Source of the DNA: Opitutaceae bacterium
GTDB lineage: Bacteria; Verrucomicrobiota; Verrucomicrobiia; Opitutales; Opitutaceae
Reading direction: 5' to 3'
NCBI GenBank assembly: GCA_024233285.1
Contig: JACKPU010000002.1
Coordinates: 1 to 64,000 of the forward strand
Length of the DNA: 64,000 nucleotides
Part shown: in pieces, positions 41,784 to 50,383 of the stretch
How the letters are laid out: each line of letters begins with the position of its first letter
Position numbering within the stretch: the stretch's first letter is position 1
The notes under the pieces: model-generated
Databases searched by the model: none
What the model saw: only the letters and a program-made list of their open reading frames with translations
What the model was told of the DNA's origin: nothing
Translations under genes and position numbers: made by a program

Positions 41784-43706
41784 TTACAGCACCTGCAGTT
41801 TGCGGCGGTAGAAGCGGACGACCTCGTCGGGGTCGTCGGTGAACAGGATGTAATCGGCCATCCACGCCGGGGCGCGTTTGTCGGAAATCATCTGTTCGAC
41901 CTGCGCGCGGAGGCTGCCCCAGAATTTGGCGTTGAAGAACACGTAGGGCACGCGCGGACGGATGCCGAGTTTGAGATTGCAGAGCTCGATGCCGATCTCC
42001 TCGAGGGTGCCGACGCCGCCGACGTTGAAGATGCAAAAGTCGGCCGCCTCGAACCATTTTTGGCGGAAGTGGCGGGAGTTTTCCTGGAACGTGTTGAAGA
42101 AATCCACGCCGAGCTCGGGTGGTTGGGCTTCGAGTTCGAGGAAGCAGGCGCCGGTGAGCGCGCCTTTTTCGCGGGCTTGATCGGTGGCGAGCCGCATGAC
42201 GCCGCCGCCGCCGCCGGTGAGCACGCCGAGGTTGCCGCCGAGAAATCCGGTGAGCTTGTCCACGAGCGAGGAGATGCGGTCGGTGTCGGCCTGATCGAGG
42301 CCGACGGCCGAACCGTAGAACGCGAGGATGGTGCTTTCCTGAAATTTGCGCGCGGTCTCTTCGCGGACGAAAAAGCCGTGGTCGCGTTTGTAGGTGTGCA
42401 GGTAGAGGTCCTTGGTCAGCTCGTCATACCAATAGACTTTGATCCCGAGGTTGTAGAATGTATCGAGCCGCGCGTGCGCGTTGCTGGAGAGAAAATAACC
42501 GTGAGTGCGCGAGGCGCGACGGAAGATGATGCGCTTGAGTTTGATGTCGGCGAGCCGGGTGATGAGCTCCATGTGCTCCAGCAGATCAGGGAAGTAGTCG
42601 ACGATCAGGGTGTCGGCATCCTCCGGTGCGGTATCCACGGCTTGAATCATGGTGAGGCTGCCGACGGGACAGACCTCGCCTTCGAGCAGCTTGCGCAAAT
42701 CCTCGTCGTTGGCACGGACGAAGATGGTGCGGTTTTCCATCGTGGCGCTCTGGCCGCGGACGGTGATGCGGGTCTTGGGTGCGGGCGCACCGGTGTCACG
42801 GGCGGGAAACTCGTCCAGGCATTTGAAGAGGCTTTGCGCGGTGCCGAGCAGCCGTTGGCGCTTTTTGGCCAGGGTTTTGACCTCGGGGTCGGAATAAGGC
42901 GGCGCGCGAAAAATCTCAACCGAGACCATCGGATTGACCACCGGGTGATCACCGGTATTGTAAACCTCGAGCATGATGTTGGTGCCGAAGGTCTTGATTG
43001 GATCGAGCAAGACCGCGCTGGTGTGCAGGCCGAAGTTGCCCTCGCCGGGATTGAGCACGACGTAGTGCTCCTTGAGATACATGGAGCACCCGGTGAGGAT
43101 GCCGGACCGCGGCGGAATGGTCAGCGGCGAGGCGTCGTGCCGGACCTGCACCTTGTCGATGAACGACCGTCCGGCGTAACCGCTGACAATATGCTCGAAA
43201 TTGATGCGTTGAAGGCGTGGGTTGAGCGTGTAACTGACCGCATGCGGCGTGAAAAACACGCGGCCGCTGGAATCGATTGAAATGGTTTCAGGCAGCTTCA
43301 GTTGATTGGCCTTGATGGCCTCCCAGATCTGGGTGCTGGAGAGTTTGGCTGAAGCCGGAGCGTAAAACAGGCGGCCGACGGGTGTGCCGGGGCGCAAAAG
43401 TTTTTTCCAATAAGGCGCGTTGGGGAAACTCTGGTCGTAGAGGAAGGCTTCGGCTTCCAAAGTGATGCGATTGCCATCCACCTTGGGTTCGCCGCGCAGC
43501 AGCATTTCGATCCCTATGCGGGCGAGTGAACTGCGTTCGGTGAACCTCAGGGTGGTCAGGTTGGCCTTGAGAAAATCGAATTCCTGCGGGTTGCGCGGCC
43601 AGAAGGCCAAGGTCAGCGCCACGGCGTCCTGCTTGGCTTTCAGGCTGAGGATCTGGCCGTCCAGGCTGGTCCAGAATTGGTCGGTCTGCATGGGAAGCGT
43701 GAGCAT
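41784..43706 (-). CDS. LOG-domain protein with large unrecognised N-terminal region
   Basis: A 640-residue protein. The last 200 residues (about 445-630) are a LOG/Rossmann-type domain as in cytokinin phosphoribohydrolases and TIGR00730 proteins: ILAFYGSAVGLDQADT, LTGGGGGVMRLATDQAREKGALTG, FNVGGVGTLEEIGIELCNL. The usual PGGxGTxxE reads VGGVGTLEE, so the first Pro is lost but the Gly-Gly-x-Gly-Thr-x-x-Glu core remains. The first 440 residues have strand-rich parts (TIPPRSGILTGCSMYLKEHYVVLNPGEGNFGLHTS) and no match I can name. No signal peptide. Known LOG enzymes act on AMP-type nucleotides; here the role is open. The start is 43706 or 43691; the frame stays open upstream into the FKBP gene. 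Confidence 0.75.
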   Translation of the reverse strand: MLTLPMQTDQFWTSLDGQILSLKAKQDAVALTLAFWPRNPQEFDFLKANLTTLRFTERSSLARIGIEMLLRGEPKVDGNRITLEAEAFLYDQSFPNAPYWKKLLRPGTPVGRLFYAPASAKLSSTQIWEAIKANQLKLPETISIDSSGRVFFTPHAVSYTLNPRLQRINFEHIVSGYAGRSFIDKVQVRHDASPLTIPPRSGILTGCSMYLKEHYVVLNPGEGNFGLHTSAVLLDPIKTFGTNIMLEVYNTGDHPVVNPMVSVEIFRAPPYSDPEVKTLAKKRQRLLGTAQSLFKCLDEFPARDTGAPAPKTRITVRGQSATMENRTIFVRANDEDLRKLLEGEVCPVGSLTMIQAVDTAPEDADTLIVDYFPDLLEHMELITRLADIKLKRIIFRRASRTHGYFLSSNAHARLDTFYNLGIKVYWYDELTKDLYLHTYKRDHGFFVREETARKFQESTILAFYGSAVGLDQADTDRISSLVDKLTGFLGGNLGVLTGGGGGVMRLATDQAREKGALTGACFLELEAQPPELGVDFFNTFQENSRHFRQKWFEAADFCIFNVGGVGTLEEIGIELCNLKLGIRPRVPYVFFNAKFWGSLRAQVEQMISDKRAPAWMADYILFTDDPDEVVRFYRRKLQVL

Positions 43707-43826
43707 GAGGGCTGGGGCGGGGCTGACAAGCGGGGAGTAATAAGTTGCATTTGGCCACCCGCGCTGCCACATCCAAAAACTTTGCGGCACAAAATCGCCG
43801 CGACCATTTCCAACCCTAGCATACGT

Positions 43827-44612
43827 ATGAACCTCAACACACCCCTTAAGGCCGGTTTGCTGGCCTTGGCTTCGACCACCCTTCTGCTGGCGCAGGAGGT
43901 CAAGTTGAACATCCCCACCACCCAGCCGGCGGCTCCGGCCGCTGCCCCGGTCGCGGCGCCTGCGCCGGCCCCGGTCGAGAAGTTCAGCAATGAAGTGCTG
44001 GCCGAGACTTTCGGCTGGTTCATGATGGCCCGCCTGGGCGTGGCCGAGTTGCAATTCTCGCCTTCCGAGATTGATGCGTTTTCACGCGGCGTGGCCAGCG
44101 CGGCCGCCGGCAAAGAACCTCCGCATGATCTTGCCGCCGTGGGCGGACAAATGGATGAGTTCGTCGCCGCCCGTCAGGACGCCGCGATGGAACGTGCGAA
44201 ACAGCGCAATTACGCGGCTGCGGCCACGTTTTTTGCGTCGTTGAAAGGCCGCCCCGGCATCCAGACTACTCCGAGTGGTTTATGCTACGAGATCGTGCAG
44301 CCCGGCGAAGGCCCGAACGCCACGCTGAGTGATTCGGTCAAGATCAACTACACCGGCATGCTGCTCAACGGGCAGGTGTTCGACAGCTCGGAACAACATG
44401 GCGCTCCGCTCACCATCGGCGTCAGCGAAGCGATCCCGGGCTGGGCTGAAGGCATGCAAAAAATCAACAAGGGCGGTAAGATCAAACTCTACATCCCGGC
44501 CGAGCTCGCTTACGGCGACGAAAGCCCGGGTGGCATTCCGCCCGCCTCGGCTTTGATTTTCGATATCGAAGTGCTGGACATCATTCCGGCTCCTCCGGCG
44601 GTCGCGAAGTAA
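43827..44612 (+). CDS. FKBP-type peptidyl-prolyl isomerase, exported
   Basis: A 261-residue Mip/FkpA-like protein. Signal peptide at about 1-22 (AGLLALASTTLLLA-QE), a Pro/Ala linker (about 28-50: AAPAAAPVAAPAPAP), a helical N-domain (55-140), then the FKBP domain (150-258) with SVKINYTGMLLNGQVFDSS, PGWAEGMQKINKGGKIKLYIPAELAYGDES and ASALIFDIEVLDI. Key FKBP residues (Tyr, Phe-Asp, Trp, Tyr) are kept. It should fold proteins in the periplasm. The start at 43827 gives a proper signal peptide. A strong terminator follows at 44636-44667. Confidence 0.93.
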   Translation: MNLNTPLKAGLLALASTTLLLAQEVKLNIPTTQPAAPAAAPVAAPAPAPVEKFSNEVLAETFGWFMMARLGVAELQFSPSEIDAFSRGVASAAAGKEPPHDLAAVGGQMDEFVAARQDAAMERAKQRNYAAAATFFASLKGRPGIQTTPSGLCYEIVQPGEGPNATLSDSVKINYTGMLLNGQVFDSSEQHGAPLTIGVSEAIPGWAEGMQKINKGGKIKLYIPAELAYGDESPGGIPPASALIFDIEVLDIIPAPPAVAK

Positions 44613-44635
44613 TCCGGCCTCTGCTCGATTTTGCC

Positions 44636-44667
44636 AACTCCGCCGCGAACGTGGCGGAGTTTTTTTT
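44636..44667 (+). terminator. Rho-independent terminator of the FKBP gene
   Basis: AACTCCGCC pairs with GGCGGAGTT around an 8-base loop and is followed by an uninterrupted T-run. It lies 24 bases after the stop, and the opposite-strand threonine aldolase stop overlaps its T-run. Confidence 0.88.
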
Positions 44668-45697
44668 ATGCCCGGGCGTCGGCCAGCAGCGCTTCGATCA
44701 CCGTGTTTTTCGTATCCCAGCCGCACATGAAGCGATAGGTGCCGGGCGCGCCGAACGGATAAAACTGCCAGCCGCGCTCCGTGAGTTTTCGCACGAGGGG
44801 TTCAGGCAGCTTGATGAACACGCCGTTGGCTTCGACCGCATGCGGCAGTTCGCAACCCGGCAAGGCGAGCAGACCTTCGGCAAGGCGGCGGGTCATGGCG
44901 TTGGCATGGGCGGCCTGGCGCAGCCACGTCTCGTTTTCCAGCATAGCCACCCATTGGGCGGCGGCGAACCGCTGTTTTGAGGCGAGCTGTCCGGATTGTT
45001 TGACGCGACGGTCGAAGTCAGTGGCCAAGTCGGGATTGAAGATCACCACGGCCTCGGTGGTGAGCATGCCGTTTTTGGTGCCGCCGAACGAGAGCACATC
45101 GACGCCCGCGCGCCACGTGATGTCGGCCGGTGCAGCGCCTTGGCTTTCCTGCAGGCTGGCGGCGGCATTGGCAAAACGCGCCCCGTCCATGTGCACATAC
45201 ATGCCGTGACGCCGGGCGATTTCGCTCAAGGCGGCGATTTCTGCGGGTGTGTAAACCGTGCCGAGTTCAGTGGACTGAGTGAGCGAGACCGCGCCGGGCT
45301 TGGGAAAATGCACGCCGTGGCCGCGATGCGTGGCGGCTTCGACGGCCGCGGGCTCGAGTTTGGCGTGCGCGCCGGGCAGGGCGATGAGCTTGGCGCCGCC
45401 GGTGAAAAATTCGGGTGCGCCGCATTCATCAACTTCGATATGCGCGAGCTCGTGGCAAAAGATGCTTTGATAACTGCGGCAGGCGGCGCTGAGTGCGAGG
45501 GCGTTGGCCATGGTGCCGTTGAACGCGAAATGCACGGCGCAATCGGTCTCGAATACGGCCTGAAACGCCTGGCGTGCACGTGCGGTCCATGCGTCGTCGC
45601 CGTAGCTCGGAACATGGCCCGTGTTGACGGACTCAAGGGCCGCCCATGCCTCGGGGCAGACGCCGGCTGTATTGTCGCTGGCAAAGGAGTAGTTCAT
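44666..45697 (-). CDS. Low-specificity threonine aldolase-like PLP enzyme
   Basis: A 343-residue fold-type I PLP enzyme that splits threonine to glycine and acetaldehyde. Landmarks are SDNTAGVCPEAWAAL at the start, HIEVDECGAPEFF, a His in GHGVHFPKPGAVSLTQSTELGTVY, the Asp-Gly-Ala-Arg segment VHMDGARFANAA, and PLP lysine Lys208 in SFGGTKNG. All are typical of GlyI/LtaE-type enzymes, so it is active by sequence. The ATG at 45697 fits the family; earlier in-frame codons do not. Divergent from shikimate kinase, with 92 bases between starts. Confidence 0.92.
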   Translation of the reverse strand: MNYSFASDNTAGVCPEAWAALESVNTGHVPSYGDDAWTARARQAFQAVFETDCAVHFAFNGTMANALALSAACRSYQSIFCHELAHIEVDECGAPEFFTGGAKLIALPGAHAKLEPAAVEAATHRGHGVHFPKPGAVSLTQSTELGTVYTPAEIAALSEIARRHGMYVHMDGARFANAAASLQESQGAAPADITWRAGVDVLSFGGTKNGMLTTEAVVIFNPDLATDFDRRVKQSGQLASKQRFAAAQWVAMLENETWLRQAAHANAMTRRLAEGLLALPGCELPHAVEANGVFIKLPEPLVRKLTERGWQFYPFGAPGTYRFMCGWDTKNTVIEALLADARA

Positions 45698-45789
45698 GCG
45701 CGTGGGGCCATGCAGTCGCAAAGTCGATGCGCCGCCAAGGCGTTTTCGTGTTTGGCAAGGCCGGGTTGAGCCCGTTGCCTTGCGCACGG

Positions 45790-46341
45790 ATGACTGCAGC
45801 GGATGTTAACCTCTACCTCGTCGGCTTCATGGGCACCGGCAAAAGCACGGTGGGCCGGGGCGTGGCGCGTCGGATTGGTTTCCGCCTGCTCGACAGCGAT
45901 CACGAAATCGAACGCATGCAAGGGCGGGCGATTCCGGAAATTTTTGCCCAGGATGGTGAGCCGGCTTTTCGCGTGATGGAGCGTCAATTCATTGAAACCG
46001 GCCATCCCGCCGAGCGCACGATCGTAGCGTGTGGCGGTGGACTGGTGGTGCAGCCGGGAATACTGGCCCTGTTGCAGTCGAAAGGCGTGGTGGTTTGCCT
46101 GCACGCTTCGCTTGAGACGGTGCTGGAGCGCACGCAACGGCATCGCAACCGCCCCTTGCTCGAGGTTGAAGACCCGATGGCGCGCATCCGTCAACTTTAC
46201 GCGCAGCGCGAGGCGATTTACAAACGCTCCGGGAGCTTGGTGCTGACCGACGGGCGTCCACTAAACGACATCGTTGCCCATGTGACCCGGGTGTGGCGCC
46301 GCGAGGCGATGGACTTTGTGCGGTCGCGCCGGCCGGTCTGA
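45790..46341 (+). CDS. aroK: Shikimate kinase
   Basis: A 183-residue P-loop kinase that phosphorylates shikimate for aromatic amino acid synthesis. Walker A GFMGTGKST is at 12-20. Shikimate-binding Asp-His in DSDHEIE, Arg in EPAFRVMERQFI, the GG loop ACGGGLV, and the lid RPLL follow. Length and order are standard (AroK/AroL; which one cannot be decided). No other aro gene is adjacent. It converges with the thioesterase gene eight bases after its stop. Confidence 0.93.
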   Translation: MTAADVNLYLVGFMGTGKSTVGRGVARRIGFRLLDSDHEIERMQGRAIPEIFAQDGEPAFRVMERQFIETGHPAERTIVACGGGLVVQPGILALLQSKGVVVCLHASLETVLERTQRHRNRPLLEVEDPMARIRQLYAQREAIYKRSGSLVLTDGRPLNDIVAHVTRVWRREAMDFVRSRRPV

Positions 46342-46349
46342 AACGTGCC

Positions 46350-46754
46350 TCAGCCTTTGAAGACCGCGGCCATCTTCTCCATGAAGACTGGTGGCGGCCG
46401 CACGGGTCTGCCGTGCAGATCAACAAAGGCATGGGAGCTTTCAGCGGTGGCGAGAAGCTCATGTCCCCGTCTGACTTCGTAGCTGAGCCGAATACGCAGC
46501 AGGGGTTTCTCTTTGAGGAAAGTGATGATGGTCACCACGTCGTCATAGAGTGCGGGCCGGAGATATTTGGCAGACACCTCCAGCACGGGCAGGCGATAAC
46601 CCATGGTCTCCAAATCGCGATATGACAGCCCTTGTTCGCGCAGCAAGGTGGTGCGGCCGATCTCGAACCATGGCAGGTAATTGGCATGGTAGACGATTCC
46701 CATCATGTCGGTTTCGGCATAGCGGACGGTTATCTGGCTGCGCGACGTGATCAT
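46350..46754 (-). CDS. Hotdog-fold acyl-CoA/ACP thioesterase (YbgC/FadM type)
   Basis: A 134-residue 4HBT-family thioesterase. The signature is RYAETDMMGIVYHANYLPWFE with catalytic Asp16, the usual YbgC-type active-site start, followed by LREQGLSYRDLE and VTIITFL. Such enzymes hydrolyse acyl-CoA or acyl-ACP thioesters. It starts five bases after the glycosyltransferase stop, so the two are co-transcribed. Acyl-chain genes lie immediately beyond the glycosyltransferase (48018-51217), which suggests that acyl-ACP may be the substrate, but this is inference. Confidence 0.88.
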   Translation of the reverse strand: MITSRSQITVRYAETDMMGIVYHANYLPWFEIGRTTLLREQGLSYRDLETMGYRLPVLEVSAKYLRPALYDDVVTIITFLKEKPLLRIRLSYEVRRGHELLATAESSHAFVDLHGRPVRPPPVFMEKMAAVFKG

Positions 46755-46759
46755 GGGTG

Positions 46760-47893
46760 CTAGGATGAGGGAGAAGCCGGGAATAGCAAAGCAGCGGAGC
46801 CGATCCAGGTTTGTCGCCGGGCCCAGACGCGGCCGGCTTCGCCCAGTTGACGCCGCAGTTGAGGTTCTTTGATCAATCGGGCGAACGCGTCGGTCAATCC
46901 AGCTGGGTTTTCGGGATCAACCAGCAATCCGGTTTTCCCGTCCATCACGGCCTCGCCGACTCCGCCAATGTCGTGACCGACAACCGGCAGTCCGTGGGCG
47001 GCAGCTTCCAGATACACCAAACCAAAGCCCTCGACGCTGTTGCGGTAGGGCATGCTGGTCAGGGCGAAGATGTCCGCCTGAGCGTAGATTTCGCCGAGTT
47101 TTTCATCCGGCACGTCGCCGAGGAATCGAACGTGCAAATCTGCCTTTGCGGCGGAGCGGCTGAGCTGCGCTTCATAGTCGCCCTTGCTGGCGGTGCCGAC
47201 CAGCCAGTATTCGGTCTGGGCGCGCAATTCCGCCGGCAGCGCGACGAGGGCGGCGAGGGTGGCGTGCTGGCCTTTGCGCGGATGCAGCCGGCCGACCGTC
47301 AGGACGACCAAGCGTGGCGTCGCTTTGCGGGGCGGCGGGATCGTGAGTGCGACCTCGCGCCGCAAAGCACCGGGCGTGATGATGACCTTGTTCCGGGCTT
47401 CAGGGAAATGTTCCACCAGCAGGCGTTGGGTGTAGTGGGTCAGCGTGCTGATCTGAGAGGCGTGGCGGATCAGACGTCGGGCCAGCGGACGAATCAAGGG
47501 ATTGCGGTGAAACTTCAGGATCTCTGAGCCGTGAAAGGTGAGCAGCACGTGCTTGGGACGAAACGCGTGTAGAAATTGCAACCACATCAACGTCAGCATG
47601 GGGCCGGGCTCGACCAAATAGACCGTGGCATCGCGCAAATACCGGCGGTGTTTGATCAATTGCAGGCCGAGCCTAATCAGGCAGGCGAAGTCATGTGATC
47701 CGGCCAAGGGCATGCGTCGCAGTTTGAAAGGCAGCGGTTTTTCGGGAGTGCCGGCCGGAGCGCGTTGGGCCCATACTTCAACGGCATGTCCCAAGGCTGA
47801 GACCGCGAACGCCATTTCCTCCACAAAGGTTGCGATGCCCCCCCTTCGCGGGAAATATTCGTGGGTGATGAATATGTAGGGCCTTGCAGGCAT
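46760..47893 (-). CDS. Glycosyltransferase family 4-type
   Basis: A 377-residue GT-B enzyme. The N-domain starts YIFITHEYFPRRGGIATFVEEMA, the typical GT4 glycine loop. The acceptor part includes VLLTFHGSEILKFHRNPL. The C-domain has VLTVGRLHPRKGQHATL and the retaining-enzyme EX7E motif in SVEGFGLVYLEAAAHG, then DIGGVGEAVMDGKTGLLV. It transfers an activated sugar (usually UDP- or GDP-linked) onto a lipid or glycan acceptor; neither can be named. A cytoplasmic-face membrane association is likely from a basic N-domain surface, which is inference. Divergent from the ACP-dehydratase gene, with 124 bases between starts. Confidence 0.9.
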   Translation of the reverse strand: MPARPYIFITHEYFPRRGGIATFVEEMAFAVSALGHAVEVWAQRAPAGTPEKPLPFKLRRMPLAGSHDFACLIRLGLQLIKHRRYLRDATVYLVEPGPMLTLMWLQFLHAFRPKHVLLTFHGSEILKFHRNPLIRPLARRLIRHASQISTLTHYTQRLLVEHFPEARNKVIITPGALRREVALTIPPPRKATPRLVVLTVGRLHPRKGQHATLAALVALPAELRAQTEYWLVGTASKGDYEAQLSRSAAKADLHVRFLGDVPDEKLGEIYAQADIFALTSMPYRNSVEGFGLVYLEAAAHGLPVVGHDIGGVGEAVMDGKTGLLVDPENPAGLTDAFARLIKEPQLRRQLGEAGRVWARRQTWIGSAALLFPASPSS

Positions 47894-48017
47894 GGGTGGC
47901 GTTTAACTTGAGGCTGACAAGGGCTTTATGGTGAGGTTGCCGAGAGCATCTGACCACGGTCCCGGTCCAAGAAATGGGTTTACATTAGAAAGGCCCGCAA
48001 CATACAAGGAACAAACA

Positions 48018-48992
48018 ATGGCAGATGCAGCTCAGCCCAAACCGGGCACCAATCATCCTTTTGCGCAAGAAGCCAAGTCCTTCACTCCCGAGGACGAGGC
48101 TACGCTGCGCGAATCGTTGAAGCGGTGTTCGCCCTCGACCTTTGAAGCGGCCGTCCAATTTCGCAAGACCGGCAATCCGGAGCATCTGCCGGCCGTGGTC
48201 ATCGGGGTGATCGAGCGTTTCGTCGAACCGGATCTGCGCGTCAAACTCAAGGATGCGGATGATGATCTGCGTCTGATCGAAGACTTGGGTATCGATTCCC
48301 TGACGATGATGGAAATCGTCATTTTGGTGGAAGAAGTGTTGGAAATGTCGATCAACAACGAGGAACTGCGCAATCTCCGCACGGTTGGTGATGTGAAGAT
48401 GTTCATCGATTGCAAAGTTCGCGGCCTGCCCTTGCCACAGCCGACCAAATTTCTCCCGATCGAGCACATCGCCACGGTGATGCCGATCCAGCCGCCGTTC
48501 CTCTTCTTGAACGAAGGCTCGGTCAGTTCCAGCGGCGCCAACGCCAAATACAAGATCACCGGTCAGGAGTTTTTCCTGCAGGGTCACTTTAAGGACAACC
48601 CGGTCATGCCGGCTTCGATCATGCTTGAGGCGCTCGGGCAATTGGCCGTGCTCTATTTGCTCGAAGGCCTGACGCCTGAGCCGGGCAAGGTCGTCAATTC
48701 ATCCCAGATTTTCTTCACCGGGTGCGAAGGTGTGCGCGCCCACCGCGTCTGCCGTCCCGGCGACATCCTCACACTCTCCATCAAACCCAAGCGCACGAAG
48801 ATGCCCTTGGCCACGTTTGAAGGCTCGATCCGCGTCGGCCAGGAGAAGGCCGCCATCGTCGAGGAGATCACCCTGACCTTCGGATTTTCTGACGCGCCGG
48901 TCCAACCCGTTGAAAACAACGGTGTCAACGGCGTGGGCCACGAAAAGACCAAATCCGCGGGCGAACCCTCGCGCGTGTCGGCGGATTCGTAA
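48018..48992 (+). CDS. Acyl carrier protein fused to FabZ-like dehydratase
   Basis: A 324-residue fusion. Residues about 45-140 form an ACP: phosphopantetheine Ser94 in LGIDSLTMMEIVILVEEVLEM. Residues about 150-295 form a hotdog dehydratase, with catalytic His190 in LQGHFKDNPVMP and Glu204 in IMLEALGQ, 14 apart as in FabZ (His49/Glu63). The FabZ Gly of VMPG is Ala here (VMPAS). Ketosynthase, SDR and glycosyltransferase genes follow. An AAGGA ribosome site precedes the ATG at proper spacing. The tail (about 295-324) is Asn/Val-rich and probably disordered. It should carry the growing acyl chain and dehydrate it in one protein. Confidence 0.92.
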   Translation: MADAAQPKPGTNHPFAQEAKSFTPEDEATLRESLKRCSPSTFEAAVQFRKTGNPEHLPAVVIGVIERFVEPDLRVKLKDADDDLRLIEDLGIDSLTMMEIVILVEEVLEMSINNEELRNLRTVGDVKMFIDCKVRGLPLPQPTKFLPIEHIATVMPIQPPFLFLNEGSVSSSGANAKYKITGQEFFLQGHFKDNPVMPASIMLEALGQLAVLYLLEGLTPEPGKVVNSSQIFFTGCEGVRAHRVCRPGDILTLSIKPKRTKMPLATFEGSIRVGQEKAAIVEEITLTFGFSDAPVQPVENNGVNGVGHEKTKSAGEPSRVSADS

Positions 48993-49060
48993 GCCTGACG
49001 CGAATCCGGCCATTTTGCCTCCCGCGTTGACCGACGCCGGTAATATGCTTTGCATGCAGG

Positions 49061-49081
49061 CCCGTTTACGTGCGGGTTTTT
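49061..49081 (+). terminator. Weak terminator or attenuator before the ketosynthase gene
   Basis: CCCG pairs with CGGG (49073-49076), extended by G-T pairs, then TTTTT. It lies between the ACP-dehydratase and ketosynthase genes and could lower expression of the downstream genes relative to the first. Confidence 0.45.
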
Positions 49082-49119
49082 GCTGCAACGGAAGTCCTTG
49101 ATTCCTGTCTGAAGATCAT

Positions 49120-50382
49120 ATGCCCAGAGTATTCATCACCGGACTAGGCCTGATCACGAGCATCGGCAACGATGTGCCAACCGTGACCGCCAGCCTGCGG
49201 GAACTGCGTCATGGCATTCAGGTTTACCCGCCGTTCCAAAAGGACAACATTCCGGTCAAGGTCGCGGCACCGGTGCGGGATTTTGTGACGGATTCGAACG
49301 ATCCGGAAGACTGGACCTACCCGTCGCAATATCGCATCAAACGCGAGATTCTGCGCGGCATGGCGCCGCACGGCGTGTATGCGTGGTGCGCGATGCAGCA
49401 GGCGATTGCGGATGCCGGGCTGGCCGAAGAAGACGTCTCGAATGCGGACACGGGGCTTTACGCGGCTTCCGGCGGTTCGCCGCAACTCATGGGCTACATG
49501 CTCAATCGCATGCACAACGTTGGCGTCATGCGTTGTTCGCCGCTCGGCATCGTGGCCGCGATTTCTGGCACCCTGAATTTCAACTTGGTCGCGCATTTCA
49601 AGATCAAGGGCGCTTCGTGCGGATTTTCCTCGGCCTGTGCGTCCTCGTCGCACGCGATGGGGTATGCGTTCGACGATTTGGTGCTCGGCCGACAAAAACG
49701 CATGTTCGTGATCGGGGCTGAAGACGGCAACGTGGACAGCATCCTGCCTTTTGCCGGCATGCGCGCGCTCTCGCTGCAAAGTGATCCGGCGCTGGCTTCG
49801 CGTCCGTTTGATGCATCCCGCGACGGCTTCGTCGGCACCGGTGGCGCCGCCGTTCTCGTGTTGGAGACCGAGGATGAAGTGCAGCGCCGCGGCGCCAAAG
49901 TTTACGGTGAGTTCGCGGGCTGGGGCCAGGCGTCCGATGGTCACAACGTCGCCATATCCCACCCGGATGGCGACGGGCTTGTCGCCGCGATGCGCAATGC
50001 CTTGCGGGTCACCGGCACGCCGGCGGAAAGCGTGGACTATATCAATGCCCATGCGACCTCGACTCCCATTGGGGATATTTCGGAGGCGCGCGCTTTGAAA
50101 TCGATTTTCACCGATGCTTCTTCCCGTCCGGCCGTCAGCAGCACGAAGGCGCTCACGGGTCATGGATTGTCCCTGGCCGGCGCGATGGAAAGCGCGTTTT
50201 GCGCGATTGCGCTGCGCGACGGATTCATGCCCGGCTCGGCGCACATTGCGCAACTCGATCCCGAGTGCGAAGGGTTGAACATCATCCGGACGACCCAAAC
50301 GCAACCACCGGCCGTGGTGTTGAATAACAGCAGCGGGTTTGGCGGAGCGAACGTCAGCTTGGTGCTCAAACGCGCCGAATAA
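49120..50382 (+). CDS. Beta-ketoacyl-ACP synthase, FabF-like
   Basis: A 420-residue thiolase-fold condensing enzyme. The catalytic triad is complete: Cys173 in FSSACASSSHAMG, His311 in INAHATSTPIGD and His348 in KALTGHGLSLAGA; spacing of 138 and 37 residues matches FabF (163/303/340). It elongates an acyl-ACP with malonyl-ACP by decarboxylative condensation. It carries an insert near 30-65 (YPPFQKDNIPVKVAAPVRDF) relative to a minimal FabF. It starts 127 bases after the ACP-dehydratase gene and ends one base before the SDR start. It could be a housekeeping FabF, but the fusion partner points to a dedicated pathway. Confidence 0.93.
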   Translation: MPRVFITGLGLITSIGNDVPTVTASLRELRHGIQVYPPFQKDNIPVKVAAPVRDFVTDSNDPEDWTYPSQYRIKREILRGMAPHGVYAWCAMQQAIADAGLAEEDVSNADTGLYAASGGSPQLMGYMLNRMHNVGVMRCSPLGIVAAISGTLNFNLVAHFKIKGASCGFSSACASSSHAMGYAFDDLVLGRQKRMFVIGAEDGNVDSILPFAGMRALSLQSDPALASRPFDASRDGFVGTGGAAVLVLETEDEVQRRGAKVYGEFAGWGQASDGHNVAISHPDGDGLVAAMRNALRVTGTPAESVDYINAHATSTPIGDISEARALKSIFTDASSRPAVSSTKALTGHGLSLAGAMESAFCAIALRDGFMPGSAHIAQLDPECEGLNIIRTTQTQPPAVVLNNSSGFGGANVSLVLKRAE

Positions 50383-50383
50383 C

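Noticed and set aside
41412..43280. 622-residue open frame on the plus strand
   Set aside because: Antisense to the LOG-domain and purD genes, which have clear motifs; its composition (Val/Glu/Gly/His/Asp rich) is a mirror of GC-rich coding DNA and shows no motif.
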